DNA of 64,000 nucleotides from Gemmatimonadaceae bacterium (lineage in GTDB: Bacteria; Gemmatimonadota; Gemmatimonadetes; Gemmatimonadales; Gemmatimonadaceae): assembly GCA_036496605.1 (NCBI GenBank), contig DASXKV010000067.1, positions 150,333 through 214,332 on the forward strand. Direction: 5' to 3'. Position 1 is the stretch's first letter, and every line of letters begins with the position of its first letter. A program made the translations under genes and the position numbers. Shown here in pieces: positions 45,586-54,781 of the stretch. The notes below the pieces were generated by a model, which was not told the DNA's origin, searched no databases, and saw only the letters and a list, made by a program, of their open reading frames with translations.

Positions 45586-47676
45586 ATGACGAGTACGCTC
45601 ACAGCTTCCGCGCTCGACCTCACCGGTGAGCATCCGCGCAAGCTGCTCAATTACGTCGCGGGCGAGTGGGTCGAAGGGAGCGGACGTTTCACGACGCTCA
45701 CACATGCCGTGACCGGGGTGCCGGTGGCGGAGGCGTCGAGCGACGGTGTGGACTTCGCGGCGATGGTGGCGTATGCGCGTTGCGTCGGGGGACCGGCGCT
45801 GCGCAAGATGACGTTTCACGAGCGCGCGCTGATGCTCAAAGCGATGGCGCAGTTTCTCACCGCGCGCAAGGACGACTTCTATCGCGTGTCGGCGGCGACA
45901 GGAGCAACGAAAGGCGATTCGTGGATCGATATCGACGGCGGGATCGGGACGTTCTTCGTCTACGCGTCGAAGGGGCGTCGCGAGCTGCCTAACGAAACAT
46001 TCTACGTCGACGGTGCGACCGAGTCGTTGTCGAAAGGCGGAACGTTCGTCGGGCGGCACATCTGCGTACCGCTCGAGGGCGTCGCCGTTCACATCAACGC
46101 GTTCAATTTCCCCGTGTGGGGAATGATGGAGAAGCTGGCGCCGACGTTGTTGGCGGGTGTGCCGGCGATCGTCAAGCCGGCGACGCTCACCTCGTACCTC
46201 ACAGAGACGGTGTTCCGAGCGATGATCGAATCGGGAATCTTTCCCGAGGGTGCGGTGCAACTGGTCTGCGGGAGTGCCGGCGATCTGCTCGATCATCTCG
46301 ACGCGCAGTGTGCGGTCGCCTTCACTGGATCCGCGGATACGGCGCGGATGCTGCGCGCGAAGCCGTCGATCCTCGATCAGAACGTTCGCTTCAACACCGA
46401 AGCCGATTCGCTCAACTTCTCGATGCTCGGTCCCGATGCGGCGCCGGGTAGCGAGGAGTTCGATCTCTTCGTGAAGGAAGTGGCGAAGGAGATGACGGTG
46501 AAGGCGGGGCAGAAGTGTACGGCGATCAGGCGTACCCTGGTTCCCGAAGGCCTCGTTGAACCTTTCATGTCGACGCTCGTTAGGCGACTCGAGAGTGTGA
46601 AAATCGGGGATCCCGCGATCGAGGGTGTGCGTATGGGTCCGCTCGCCGCGCCGGCGCAGGTGCGCGAGGTACGCAAGAGCGTCGATGCGATCGCGCGCCA
46701 AACGGAGCGCGTCTTCGGAAATCCCGACGAGTTCGACGTGGTTGGCGCCGAGCGCGCACGCGGGGCTTTTTTCCCGACGCTTCTCTTCTACGCGAGCGAC
46801 CCGTTTCGCAGCACCGCGCCGCATGATGTGGAGGCGTTCGGGCCTGTGAATACCGTCATGCCATACAAGAGCGTGGACGACGCCATCGAGCTCGCCAAAC
46901 GCGGCCGGGGATCACTCGTCGGATCGCTGTTCACGGCGGATGACGCGGTGGCGAAGCGGGTCGTACTCGGGACGGCATCGCACCACGGGCGGTTGATGCT
47001 CGTGAACCGGCAGAGTGCGAAGGAGTCAACGGGCCACGGCTCGCCGATGCCGCACCTTGTGCACGGCGGTCCGGGACGCGCCGGCGGTGGCGAGGAGATG
47101 GGCGGCGTGCGCGGCGTCCTGCACTACATGCAGCGCACCGCATTGCAGGGATCGCCGACCACGATCTCGCGCGTCGTCAACGAGTATATCGCGGGCGCGG
47201 ATCAGAAGAAGGACCGCGTCCATCCCTTCAGGAAGTATTTCGACGAGCTCGAGATCGGAGAAACGCTCATCACGCATCGGCGCACGATCACCGAGGCGGA
47301 CGTCGTGAATTTCGCGGGGATCAGCGGCGATTTCTTCTATGCTCACATGGACGATATCGCCGCGAAGGAATCTTTGTTCGAGCGGCGCGTCGCGCATGGC
47401 TACTTCGTCCTCTCCGCGGCCGCCGGACTGTTCGTCGATCCCGCGCCCGGACCCGTGCTCGCGAACTATGGCCTGGAAAGCCTTCGGTTTGTAAAGCCGG
47501 TCTACATCGGCGACACGATCTACGCGCGCCTCACTTGTAAGCAGAAGACGGTGAAGGAGGATCGCGAAGGTCAGATTCCCCAGGGCGTCGTCGCGTGGGA
47601 TGTCGAAGTGAAGAATCAGGCGGACGAGCCGGTCGCGGTCTACACGATCCTGACCCTGGTGCGGAGAAGCGCCTAG
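45586..47676 (+). CDS. paaZ: Bifunctional oxepin-CoA hydrolase / semialdehyde dehydrogenase PaaZ
   Basis: 696 residues. The N-terminal aldehyde dehydrogenase (about 20-530) has catalytic Cys311 in GQKCTAIRR; the C-terminal MaoC-like hydratase (about 545-696) has Asp582 and His587 in GDFFYAH, equivalent to the known active-site pair of the Escherichia coli enzyme. It opens oxepin-CoA and oxidises the resulting aldehyde. The ATG at 45586 is chosen with GGAG upstream; the frame is open earlier as a paaJ shadow. Last gene of the lower pathway cluster. Confidence 0.93.
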   Translation: MTSTLTASALDLTGEHPRKLLNYVAGEWVEGSGRFTTLTHAVTGVPVAEASSDGVDFAAMVAYARCVGGPALRKMTFHERALMLKAMAQFLTARKDDFYRVSAATGATKGDSWIDIDGGIGTFFVYASKGRRELPNETFYVDGATESLSKGGTFVGRHICVPLEGVAVHINAFNFPVWGMMEKLAPTLLAGVPAIVKPATLTSYLTETVFRAMIESGIFPEGAVQLVCGSAGDLLDHLDAQCAVAFTGSADTARMLRAKPSILDQNVRFNTEADSLNFSMLGPDAAPGSEEFDLFVKEVAKEMTVKAGQKCTAIRRTLVPEGLVEPFMSTLVRRLESVKIGDPAIEGVRMGPLAAPAQVREVRKSVDAIARQTERVFGNPDEFDVVGAERARGAFFPTLLFYASDPFRSTAPHDVEAFGPVNTVMPYKSVDDAIELAKRGRGSLVGSLFTADDAVAKRVVLGTASHHGRLMLVNRQSAKESTGHGSPMPHLVHGGPGRAGGGEEMGGVRGVLHYMQRTALQGSPTTISRVVNEYIAGADQKKDRVHPFRKYFDELEIGETLITHRRTITEADVVNFAGISGDFFYAHMDDIAAKESLFERRVAHGYFVLSAAAGLFVDPAPGPVLANYGLESLRFVKPVYIGDTIYARLTCKQKTVKEDREGQIPQGVVAWDVEVKNQADEPVAVYTILTLVRRSA

Positions 47677-47780
47677 CGCCAGGATTTGTCGTGACGTTTG
47701 GCGCTCGCGCCACCGGGACGTTCGGCTATCGCTGCAACTTTCACAACCCGCAAATGCAGGCCATCCTCGAGGTCGCCTGA
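47676..47780 (+). pseudogene. C-terminal remnant of a cupredoxin gene
   Basis: The spacer after paaZ encodes, in one frame ending in TGA at 47778-47780, a stretch with GTFGYRCNFHNPQMQAILEV. This is the type-1 copper C-H-M ligand loop and last strand of a plastocyanin-like cupredoxin. No start or N-terminal part exists: the frame runs back into paaZ in another phase. It looks like the decayed tail of a lost gene. Confidence 0.5.
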
Positions 47781-47834
47781 CCATTCTTGGAATCTTCGTT
47801 TTTCTATTGTGACTCACGAATAGGGGAGCTCGTT

Positions 47835-50297
47835 ATGAACGAAACTCGCGGCATCGCGCGCGTCATGCCCACCGTGCTCGCCGCGCTTGCGGTGGTCGCA
47901 TCGGCACCGGTCGCGTTCAGCCAGCAGGTGAGCTACACGCGCGCCGAGCAGCTGCTGGACTGGAACACGACGTTGCTCGTGTCCGGCGACGAGGTACGTC
48001 CGCAGTGGCTGCTCGACGGCGCGCGCTTCTGGTATCGCAACAAGACCGCCGTCGGCGCGGAGTTTGTGATCGTCGATCCGCAGAAGGGAACGCGCTCCCT
48101 GTTATTCGAGAACATGCGGCTCGCCGCGGCGATGTCGGTCGCCAACGATACGAGCTACGACCCGTCGAAACTGCCCTTCCGGACATTCAAGTTCACGAAT
48201 GACGGAAAGAACGAACGGGAGATCGAGTTCACCGCGAACAAGAAGCGCTTTCTCTGCGACGTCGGCTCGTACAAATGCACGGTGCACGACACGCTGCCGA
48301 GCGAAGTGCCGTACGTGCTCTCTCCGGACAAGAAATGGGAGGCGTTCATCTCGAAGTACAACGTCTATGTTCGTCCACGAGGGGGCAGCGACTCGACGCA
48401 GCTCACGACGGATGGCGAAAAGTTCTTCTCGTACGGCCTCAACGAGCCGCGGCCGAGCGAGCTCCAGCGGCCGCAGCCGCGCCGCCCGCAGATTCGCTGG
48501 TCGCCCGATTCAAAGAAGCTCATCGTCTCACGGAACGACGAGCGGCACGTCGCTCATATGTCGTACATCTCGTACACGCCGCAGCGGCCCAAGGTCTACA
48601 GTCAACCGTATGCGCTGCCCGGCGACTCGATCGTGCCAGTCCCGGAGTTCCACATCATCGATGTCGCGGCGAAGAGTAATCTCGCGGTGAAGCTGACGCC
48701 GACGCCGAACCAACTCACCATCGTCGGATCGGCGCGCGACTCGGCGTGGAGCGCGACATCGGACAAGGTCTATGTCACGTGGTTCACGCGTGGTTCCAAG
48801 AGTGCTTATCTCGCTTCCGTCGACGCAACAACCGGTGCGGTTCACGTGATCGCGCGCGATTCGAGCAAGACGTTCGTCGAGATCGGCCCGCCCACGTTCG
48901 ACCCGGTGAGCTGGTACGTCACGAAGGACGGATCTGATGCGTTCTGGTGGTCCGAGCGGGATGGCTGGTCGCATCTCTACCGTCTGGACGCGGGCGGCAC
49001 GGGCGCGGTCGCGCTGGCCGGGACGCCGGCTGGTTCGTCGCGCGGCGGCGTCGCGAACGGCGAGGTGGACCTTTCGAGCTCGAAGTTCCGCAGCGGCATG
49101 CTCAAAAACCAGCTGACGATGGGTGAGTGGGACGTCGGCCAGATCGAGAACGTGGACGAGGTGAACAAGTACGTCTACTTCACGGCGCGTGGCCGCGAGC
49201 CGGGCGTGCCGTACTATGCGCGCCTCTATCGCGTGAACTACGACGGCTCCGGCCTGACGCTTCTGACGCCCGAAGACGCACACCACGACATCGATTTTTC
49301 GCCTAACGGGAAATACTTCGTCGATAGCTACTCCCGCATCGAGAAGGCGCCCGTGACGGTGCTCCGCGCGGTGCCCGATGGCCGCATCGTGCGCAAGCTC
49401 GAGGATACCGATGTCAGCCGCCTGCAGGGAGCCGGATGGAAGCCGGCGCAGGTGTTCACGGTGAAGGCGCGCGATGGGGTCACCGACCTGTATGGCGTCA
49501 TCTATCTGCCGCCGAAGCTGGATAGCACGAAGAAGTATCCCATCATTGATCACATCTACCCAGGCCCGCAGGTCGGCAGCGTCGGGCAGTGGAAGTTCAA
49601 GAATGGCGGTGAGGACTTCTCGCTCGCCGAGCTCGGATTCGTCGTCATCGAGCTCGATCACCTCGGAACGCCGTTCCGCTCGAAGGCGTTCCACGACAAC
49701 TATTACGGGAATTTCGGCGACAACGGTCTGCCCGATCACATCGCCGCGATCAAGCAGCTGGCGGCGCAGTACAGGTTCATCGATCTCGACCGCGTCGGAA
49801 TCTTCGGGCATTCCGGCGGCGGGTTCGCGTCGACCGACGCCATGCTTCGGTATCCGGACTTCTTCAAGGTTGCCGTGTCGGGCTCGGGGAACCACGACAA
49901 TCGCAGCTACAACATCTACTGGGCGGAGAAGTATCAGGGGTTGATGAACAAGGACACGCTGCGCAAGACGGACAACTTCGAGGGCTCCGCCAATAAGTCG
50001 ATGGCGAAGAATCTGCGCGGCCATCTGCTGCTGATGCACGGCGACATGGACGACAACGTGCATCCCGCGAACACGATTCAGCTCGTCGACGAGCTGATCA
50101 AGGCGAATAAGACCTTCGATCTGATCATCGCGCCCAACCGGAATCACGGGCTGAACGAGCCCTACTTCATCCGCCGTCGTTGGGATTACTTCGTCACCTA
50201 CTTGTTAGGCGCGACGCCGCCGGACAATTATCTCATCGTCCGCCCGGTCGATCCGGCCGGCGGTGGCAACACGCCTGATCCCGACGACGTTCCGTAA
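47835..50297 (+). CDS. Secreted S9B dipeptidyl-peptidase IV-like enzyme
   Basis: 820 residues. The ATG at 47835 follows AGGGGAG and opens a signal peptide (VLAALAVVASAPVAFSQ). The DPPIV N-terminal propeller pattern is seen (LSPDKKWEAFISKYNVYV, MSYISYTPQRPKVYSQPYALPGD in parts). The hydrolase domain has GHSGGG with Ser660, Asp739 in GDMDDNV and His771 in NRNHGL. It would cut dipeptides from peptide N-termini in the periplasm. It appears to be a single-gene unit before the converging homoserine kinase. Confidence 0.88.
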   Translation: MNETRGIARVMPTVLAALAVVASAPVAFSQQVSYTRAEQLLDWNTTLLVSGDEVRPQWLLDGARFWYRNKTAVGAEFVIVDPQKGTRSLLFENMRLAAAMSVANDTSYDPSKLPFRTFKFTNDGKNEREIEFTANKKRFLCDVGSYKCTVHDTLPSEVPYVLSPDKKWEAFISKYNVYVRPRGGSDSTQLTTDGEKFFSYGLNEPRPSELQRPQPRRPQIRWSPDSKKLIVSRNDERHVAHMSYISYTPQRPKVYSQPYALPGDSIVPVPEFHIIDVAAKSNLAVKLTPTPNQLTIVGSARDSAWSATSDKVYVTWFTRGSKSAYLASVDATTGAVHVIARDSSKTFVEIGPPTFDPVSWYVTKDGSDAFWWSERDGWSHLYRLDAGGTGAVALAGTPAGSSRGGVANGEVDLSSSKFRSGMLKNQLTMGEWDVGQIENVDEVNKYVYFTARGREPGVPYYARLYRVNYDGSGLTLLTPEDAHHDIDFSPNGKYFVDSYSRIEKAPVTVLRAVPDGRIVRKLEDTDVSRLQGAGWKPAQVFTVKARDGVTDLYGVIYLPPKLDSTKKYPIIDHIYPGPQVGSVGQWKFKNGGEDFSLAELGFVVIELDHLGTPFRSKAFHDNYYGNFGDNGLPDHIAAIKQLAAQYRFIDLDRVGIFGHSGGGFASTDAMLRYPDFFKVAVSGSGNHDNRSYNIYWAEKYQGLMNKDTLRKTDNFEGSANKSMAKNLRGHLLLMHGDMDDNVHPANTIQLVDELIKANKTFDLIIAPNRNHGLNEPYFIRRRWDYFVTYLLGATPPDNYLIVRPVDPAGGGNTPDPDDVP

Positions 50298-50305
50298 ACT
50301 TTGCG

Positions 50306-51256
50306 TTACAGGATGCGCGCGCCCTGCGGATCGATCCGCTCGACGCGCGCGCTGGCACGAACGCCGCGCGATCCGTACGCCGCACACATCGCCTCGGCGA
50401 CGCGCGTCGCCGTTGCGTCGTTGGGCGCGAACGCGAAGCTCGTTGGGCCCGCGCCTGAAATCGAGCACCCCGCCGCGCCTGCCTCGAGCGCCGCTGCCTT
50501 CGCCTCTCTGAACCCGGTTAGCAGCGGCGCGCGCACCGGCTCGGCGATGCGATCGTCAAGGGCACGGCGCAAGAGATCGAGATCACCGCTTGCGAAGGCG
50601 GCGACCATCGCGGCGATGTTTGCACTCTGCTGAACGAGCAGCGCTCGTTCGATCGACGACGGCAGGAGCGCGCGCGCCTCGGCGGTCCGAAAGCGTTGCT
50701 CGGGATGCACGAGCGCGACGCGCAGTGTCGTCGGGAAGGGAAGGCTGACGACATCGAGCGGGTCGACCGATCGGACGAGGACGAGCCCTCCGACCAATGC
50801 CGGCGCGACGTTGTCGGCGTGTCGCCCCGCGACCGTTGCCTCGGCGTCGAGCGCCGCGGCGAGCAGCGCCTGCGCGTCGAGGGGTGCGCCGAGGAGGGCA
50901 TTCATCGCGACGGCACCGGCGACCGCGGACGCGGCGCTACCTCCCTGGCCGCCAGCGAGCGGCAGGCCTTTGGTCACGTGCATAACGAGTCCCCGATCCA
51001 ATCGCACCCCTGCCGCGCGCACGACGGCCATCGCCGCGATGGCGGCTGCATGACGCGTGGGGTCGTTGGGGAGCTCGGGGTGTCCCGCCTCGACGATCCG
51101 GAGGGGTGTTTGGGACGATTCGTCACTGAACGCCAGCTCGACGACGTCGCCGCGCCCGGTAAGAGCACAGCCAAGCACGTCCAGTCCCGGACCGATGTTG
51201 CCGATGCCGCCGGGTGCGTACACGCGGACGTGTGGCCCGGGCGACTCGTTAGCCAT
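50306..51256 (-). CDS. thrB: Homoserine kinase
   Basis: 316-residue GHMP kinase. Opening strand VRVYAPGGIGNIGPGLDVLG, ATP loop PLAGGQGGSAASAVAGAVA (a Gln variant of the usual GLGSSAA) and the C-terminal GAAGCSISGAGPTSFAF are typical of ThrB. It phosphorylates homoserine for threonine synthesis. The ATG at 51256 is preferred over a GTG at 51274. It converges on the S9B peptidase with 8 bases between stops. No other thr gene is nearby. Confidence 0.85.
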   Translation of the reverse strand: MANESPGPHVRVYAPGGIGNIGPGLDVLGCALTGRGDVVELAFSDESSQTPLRIVEAGHPELPNDPTRHAAAIAAMAVVRAAGVRLDRGLVMHVTKGLPLAGGQGGSAASAVAGAVAMNALLGAPLDAQALLAAALDAEATVAGRHADNVAPALVGGLVLVRSVDPLDVVSLPFPTTLRVALVHPEQRFRTAEARALLPSSIERALLVQQSANIAAMVAAFASGDLDLLRRALDDRIAEPVRAPLLTGFREAKAAALEAGAAGCSISGAGPTSFAFAPNDATATRVAEAMCAAYGSRGVRASARVERIDPQGARIL

Positions 51257-51622
51257 CGATGACGCGCGCTTCACGCGAAGCAGAATCGTGAGGGTTCAAT
51301 GGGGCGAGACGGCCCCAAACTACGCGATGAGGTACTTCCGTCACATGCATTGCCGGTTCGACTCGTTGGGATCTCACTTGACCTAACTCCGCCTCACTAA
51401 TACCTGCTCATCCTTCTTGACAGCCTACTCGCGGCGTGGAGATTCAGCGCGATTCGGCGATGATGCCGCTCGTGATGCCCAACGCCGCATAGCGCTTCCT
51501 GCGAGCCGTTTCATCACGACGTCTCTCCCCGCGCTGTTACGTCGCGTTAGCGCGTGTACAAACACGGCTGATGCCAGGACCGACAGAAGGGTAGCGAACT
51601 CTCACCACGCGAGGTGCTTTCC
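51257..51622. promoter_or_regulatory. Divergent spacer between thrB and SusC-like pair 3
   Basis: About 366 bases without a convincing gene. TTGACA (51417-51422) is present but the -10 position (51440-51445) reads AGATTC, a poor match. TTGACC near 51379 and TAATAC near 51398 are too close together. A GAGG (51611-51614) gives the ribosome binding site for the GTG at 51623. No repeat array is seen here, unlike several other spacers. Confidence 0.3.
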
Positions 51623-54600
51623 GTGCGTCACACACTAGCATCGCTCGTCGTATTTCTCGCTCTCGCGCCGACCACCGTGGTTGCCCAAACGCGAGAGATC
51701 ACTGGCAAGGTGACAGAGTTCGGCAGCGGTGTGCCGGTCACAGAGGCGACCATCGGCGTTGTTGGCGCTCAGATCGGCGTTCGCACGAATGATCGTGGCG
51801 AATATCGAATCCGCGTTCCGGAAGCTGAAGTGACCGTCCTCGCCCGCGCGATCGGCTACAAGCGACAGTCGGTGCGCGTTGTCGCCGGTCAAGCGACCGC
51901 GGACTTCGTGCTCGAGAAGGACGTCCTGGAGTTGGAGGGCGTGACGGTCACCGGTCAGGCGACGACAGTCGATAAGCGAAACGCCTCCACCGCAATCTCG
52001 ACCGTGTCGGCAGAGGAGCTCATGGTGGCGCCCGCGAAGTCGATCGAGGCGCAACTCTCTGGCAAGGTGATTGGCGCTGCCATCTACGAGAACAGCGGCG
52101 TTCCCGGGGGCGGCATGCAGATCCAGATCCGCGGCGCGACGTCGATCCTCGGACAGGGCGATCCGCTCTATGTCGTGGATGGCGTCATCGTATCGAACGC
52201 GTCCGTCGCCGGCGGTCTCGCCTCGATCACGCACTCGAGCGGCTCCTCCAACTCCAGCCAGGACCAGACCGTCAATCGACTCGCGGACCTCAACGCCAAC
52301 GACGTCGAGAGCATCGAAGTTCTGAAGTCCGCGGCGGCAACGGCGATCTATGGTTCCCGCGCGACGAACGGTGTCGTTGTGATCACGACCAAAAAGGGGA
52401 AGGCAGGCGCACCGCGCTATGATGTGACCGAGCGCATGGGCCAATCTCAAGCGACGCGGCTGCTCGGTTCGCGGACCTTCTCGAGCTACGCCGATGGCTG
52501 CGGGCCGACCTACAGCGCCGCCGATCTCGGGACGTGCGCAAACGGCGCCGTGAAGCCGTGGCTCGGCGGCAATCTCACCGCCGATTCGATCGCGCGCGCC
52601 AATTGCACGCCGCAGTGCGCCAAGTATGACTGGCAGGGTGAGCTCTACGGTCAGACCACTCCGTCGTTCGAAACACTGGCCACGTCCTCTGGCGGCATCG
52701 GCAACACGCGCTATTACGCCTCGCTCAACGATCGGCAGAACCACGGCGTTCAGATCAACACCGGTGCGCGACGGACGGGCGGACGGTTGAACATCGACCA
52801 GACGATCGGCGACAAGATCACGCTCAGTGGCGGCGTCGACGTCACGCACAGCTTTGTCCAGGACGGCATCGGCAACAACGAGAACTCCGGCACGAGCCCG
52901 ACCTACTCGTTCGGCTACTGGCCAGCGATCTACGATCTGCGCCAGATCGATCCGACCACCGGTCGACTGATCAAGATGTATATGGGCGGCGGCGGCTCGG
53001 CGGCCTCGAATCCGTTCGAAGTACTGGCGGATATCAAGAACAACGAGGACACGTGGCGCCAGCAGGGGAACGTCCGCCTCGGCTACTCGCTGTTGTCGAG
53101 CGGGACGAATACGGTGCAACTGACGTACATCGGCGGCATCGATCGGTTCCAGTTCGAGGGCAATCAGTACTCTCCGAACTTCCTGCAATTCGAGCCGGCG
53201 GACGGATTCCTCGGAACGGCGCAGGTCTCGAACTTCGACAGCCGGTTCCTCAATCAGAGTGTGAACGCGGTCTGGACGTACACGCCGACGTGGCGCTGGC
53301 TGAATTCGGCGCAGTCGTCCATTGGCGGCACGATCGAGACGCAGTCTACAAACAATTACTTCGTGCGTCAGCGTGGTCTTACCCCGACGCGCGAAGCGGT
53401 GCGAAACGGCACCGACATTCTCACCGGCGACACGTTGACGCAGTTCGTCGACCAGTCACGCTACTTCAACGAGCAGATCATCGCGTTAGGCGAGCGCCTC
53501 TCGCTCGCGGTGGGTGCGCGCGCTGACCGCAGCAGCGCGAACGGCGATCGGGACAAGTACTACTTCTTCCCGAAGTATTCGGCGAGCTATCGATTCGTCG
53601 AGCCGCTGTCGCGCTTCACGTCGGCCATCGACGAGTTCAAGCTGCGCGCATCCTACGGGCAGTCGGGCAATCGGCCCAACTACGGCGTGCGCGATATCAC
53701 GATCTCCTCTGGCGGTGTCATCGGTGGCGCGGGTTCGCTGGTTGCCTCATCGTCGGTCGGTAACCCGGCCATCAAGCCTGAAGTGATGAACGAGTTCGAG
53801 TATGGGTTCGACGGGGCGCTGCTGCGTGGTCGCGTTGCCGTCGAGGCGACCCGCTACCAGCGAGTCATCAAGGATCTGCTCGTGAATTTCCCGCTTGCAC
53901 CAAGCTCCGGTCTCACGCAGCAGACGATCAACGGCGGGCAGATGTCGACGCGGGGCATCGAAGCGGGAATCACACTCGTTCCGATCAATCGGCCCAATCT
54001 CGAGTGGACGTTCCGGACGACTTATCAGAGCAACGTGCAGATAGTCGACAAGCTGTCCGTGCCTGCCTTCGTCGCACCGGGTGGATCGTTCGGCTCATCG
54101 TATGGCCGCAACCGTATCGCGGTGGGCGTGCGTCCGACGTATATCTGGGGCAACCTGCGCTTCAGCTGCATCCCGACTACGAATGGGAGCGGCCAAGTGG
54201 TGATCGGTACGGGAGCCGACGGGCAGCCATGCCATCGGCTCGCACCGGGAGAAAGCGTTGCCGGGGCGACGGTGCGCGATTCGATCGTCGCGGATGCAAA
54301 TCCGCGCGGATACACGTCGTTCCTGAACACCGTGCGCTACAAGCGCCTGTCGGCGACGGCACTCGTCGATTGGCGCGTCGCGGGCTACACGTCGTCGATG
54401 ACGAAGAACCTCTGGGACGAGGGCGGCAATTCGCGCGACTACGACAAGCCCTCACCCGATCCGACGATACCGCTCGGAGAGTTTCGTTATGCAAACTTCG
54501 CGAGCGGTAACATCACGCCGTACATCGAAGCGGGAACGTTCGTGAAGCTGCGCGAAGTGAACCTCACGTACCAGGCCCCGCAGCGGTGGGCGGAGCTTGC

Positions 54601-54778
54601 GCGTGCTCGTGAGCTGCGCATTTCGGTGCAGGCTCGGAACCTCGCGATGTGGACCAACTACTGGAGCTTCGATCCCGAGTTCAACAACTTCGGCAACCAG
54701 AACTTCAACCGCTTCATCGACCTCGCGCCATATCCCAGCAACCGGCAGTTCTACTTCAGCCTCGATCTCGGGTACTGA
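51623..54778 (+). CDS. SusC/RagA-type TonB-linked outer membrane protein (pair 3)
   Basis: 1051 residues. GTG at 51623 is preferred because GAGG lies 8 bases upstream; another GTG at 51614 is in frame. Signal peptide ASLVVFLALAPTTVVAQ, carboxypeptidase-regulatory-like domain (REITGKVTEFGSGVPVTEA), LEGVTVTGQATTVDKRN, and plug with IQIRGATSILGQGDPLYVVDG (in parts) and LKSAAATAIYGSRATNGVV. The barrel follows, ending in the aromatic C-terminus YFSLDLGY. The SusD-like gene begins 4 bases after the stop. Confidence 0.9.
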   Translation: MRHTLASLVVFLALAPTTVVAQTREITGKVTEFGSGVPVTEATIGVVGAQIGVRTNDRGEYRIRVPEAEVTVLARAIGYKRQSVRVVAGQATADFVLEKDVLELEGVTVTGQATTVDKRNASTAISTVSAEELMVAPAKSIEAQLSGKVIGAAIYENSGVPGGGMQIQIRGATSILGQGDPLYVVDGVIVSNASVAGGLASITHSSGSSNSSQDQTVNRLADLNANDVESIEVLKSAAATAIYGSRATNGVVVITTKKGKAGAPRYDVTERMGQSQATRLLGSRTFSSYADGCGPTYSAADLGTCANGAVKPWLGGNLTADSIARANCTPQCAKYDWQGELYGQTTPSFETLATSSGGIGNTRYYASLNDRQNHGVQINTGARRTGGRLNIDQTIGDKITLSGGVDVTHSFVQDGIGNNENSGTSPTYSFGYWPAIYDLRQIDPTTGRLIKMYMGGGGSAASNPFEVLADIKNNEDTWRQQGNVRLGYSLLSSGTNTVQLTYIGGIDRFQFEGNQYSPNFLQFEPADGFLGTAQVSNFDSRFLNQSVNAVWTYTPTWRWLNSAQSSIGGTIETQSTNNYFVRQRGLTPTREAVRNGTDILTGDTLTQFVDQSRYFNEQIIALGERLSLAVGARADRSSANGDRDKYYFFPKYSASYRFVEPLSRFTSAIDEFKLRASYGQSGNRPNYGVRDITISSGGVIGGAGSLVASSSVGNPAIKPEVMNEFEYGFDGALLRGRVAVEATRYQRVIKDLLVNFPLAPSSGLTQQTINGGQMSTRGIEAGITLVPINRPNLEWTFRTTYQSNVQIVDKLSVPAFVAPGGSFGSSYGRNRIAVGVRPTYIWGNLRFSCIPTTNGSGQVVIGTGADGQPCHRLAPGESVAGATVRDSIVADANPRGYTSFLNTVRYKRLSATALVDWRVAGYTSSMTKNLWDEGGNSRDYDKPSPDPTIPLGEFRYANFASGNITPYIEAGTFVKLREVNLTYQAPQRWAELARARELRISVQARNLAMWTNYWSFDPEFNNFGNQNFNRFIDLAPYPSNRQFYFSLDLGY

Positions 54779-54781
54779 GCC

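Noticed and set aside
48528..50147. 539-codon minus-strand open frame
   Set aside because: Exact antisense of the S9B peptidase gene; Arg/His-rich with no motif. The same holds for long antisense frames at 1797-2411, 4127-5098, 6181-7248, 11508-12248, 14226-15434, 20229-21695 and 45448-46824.
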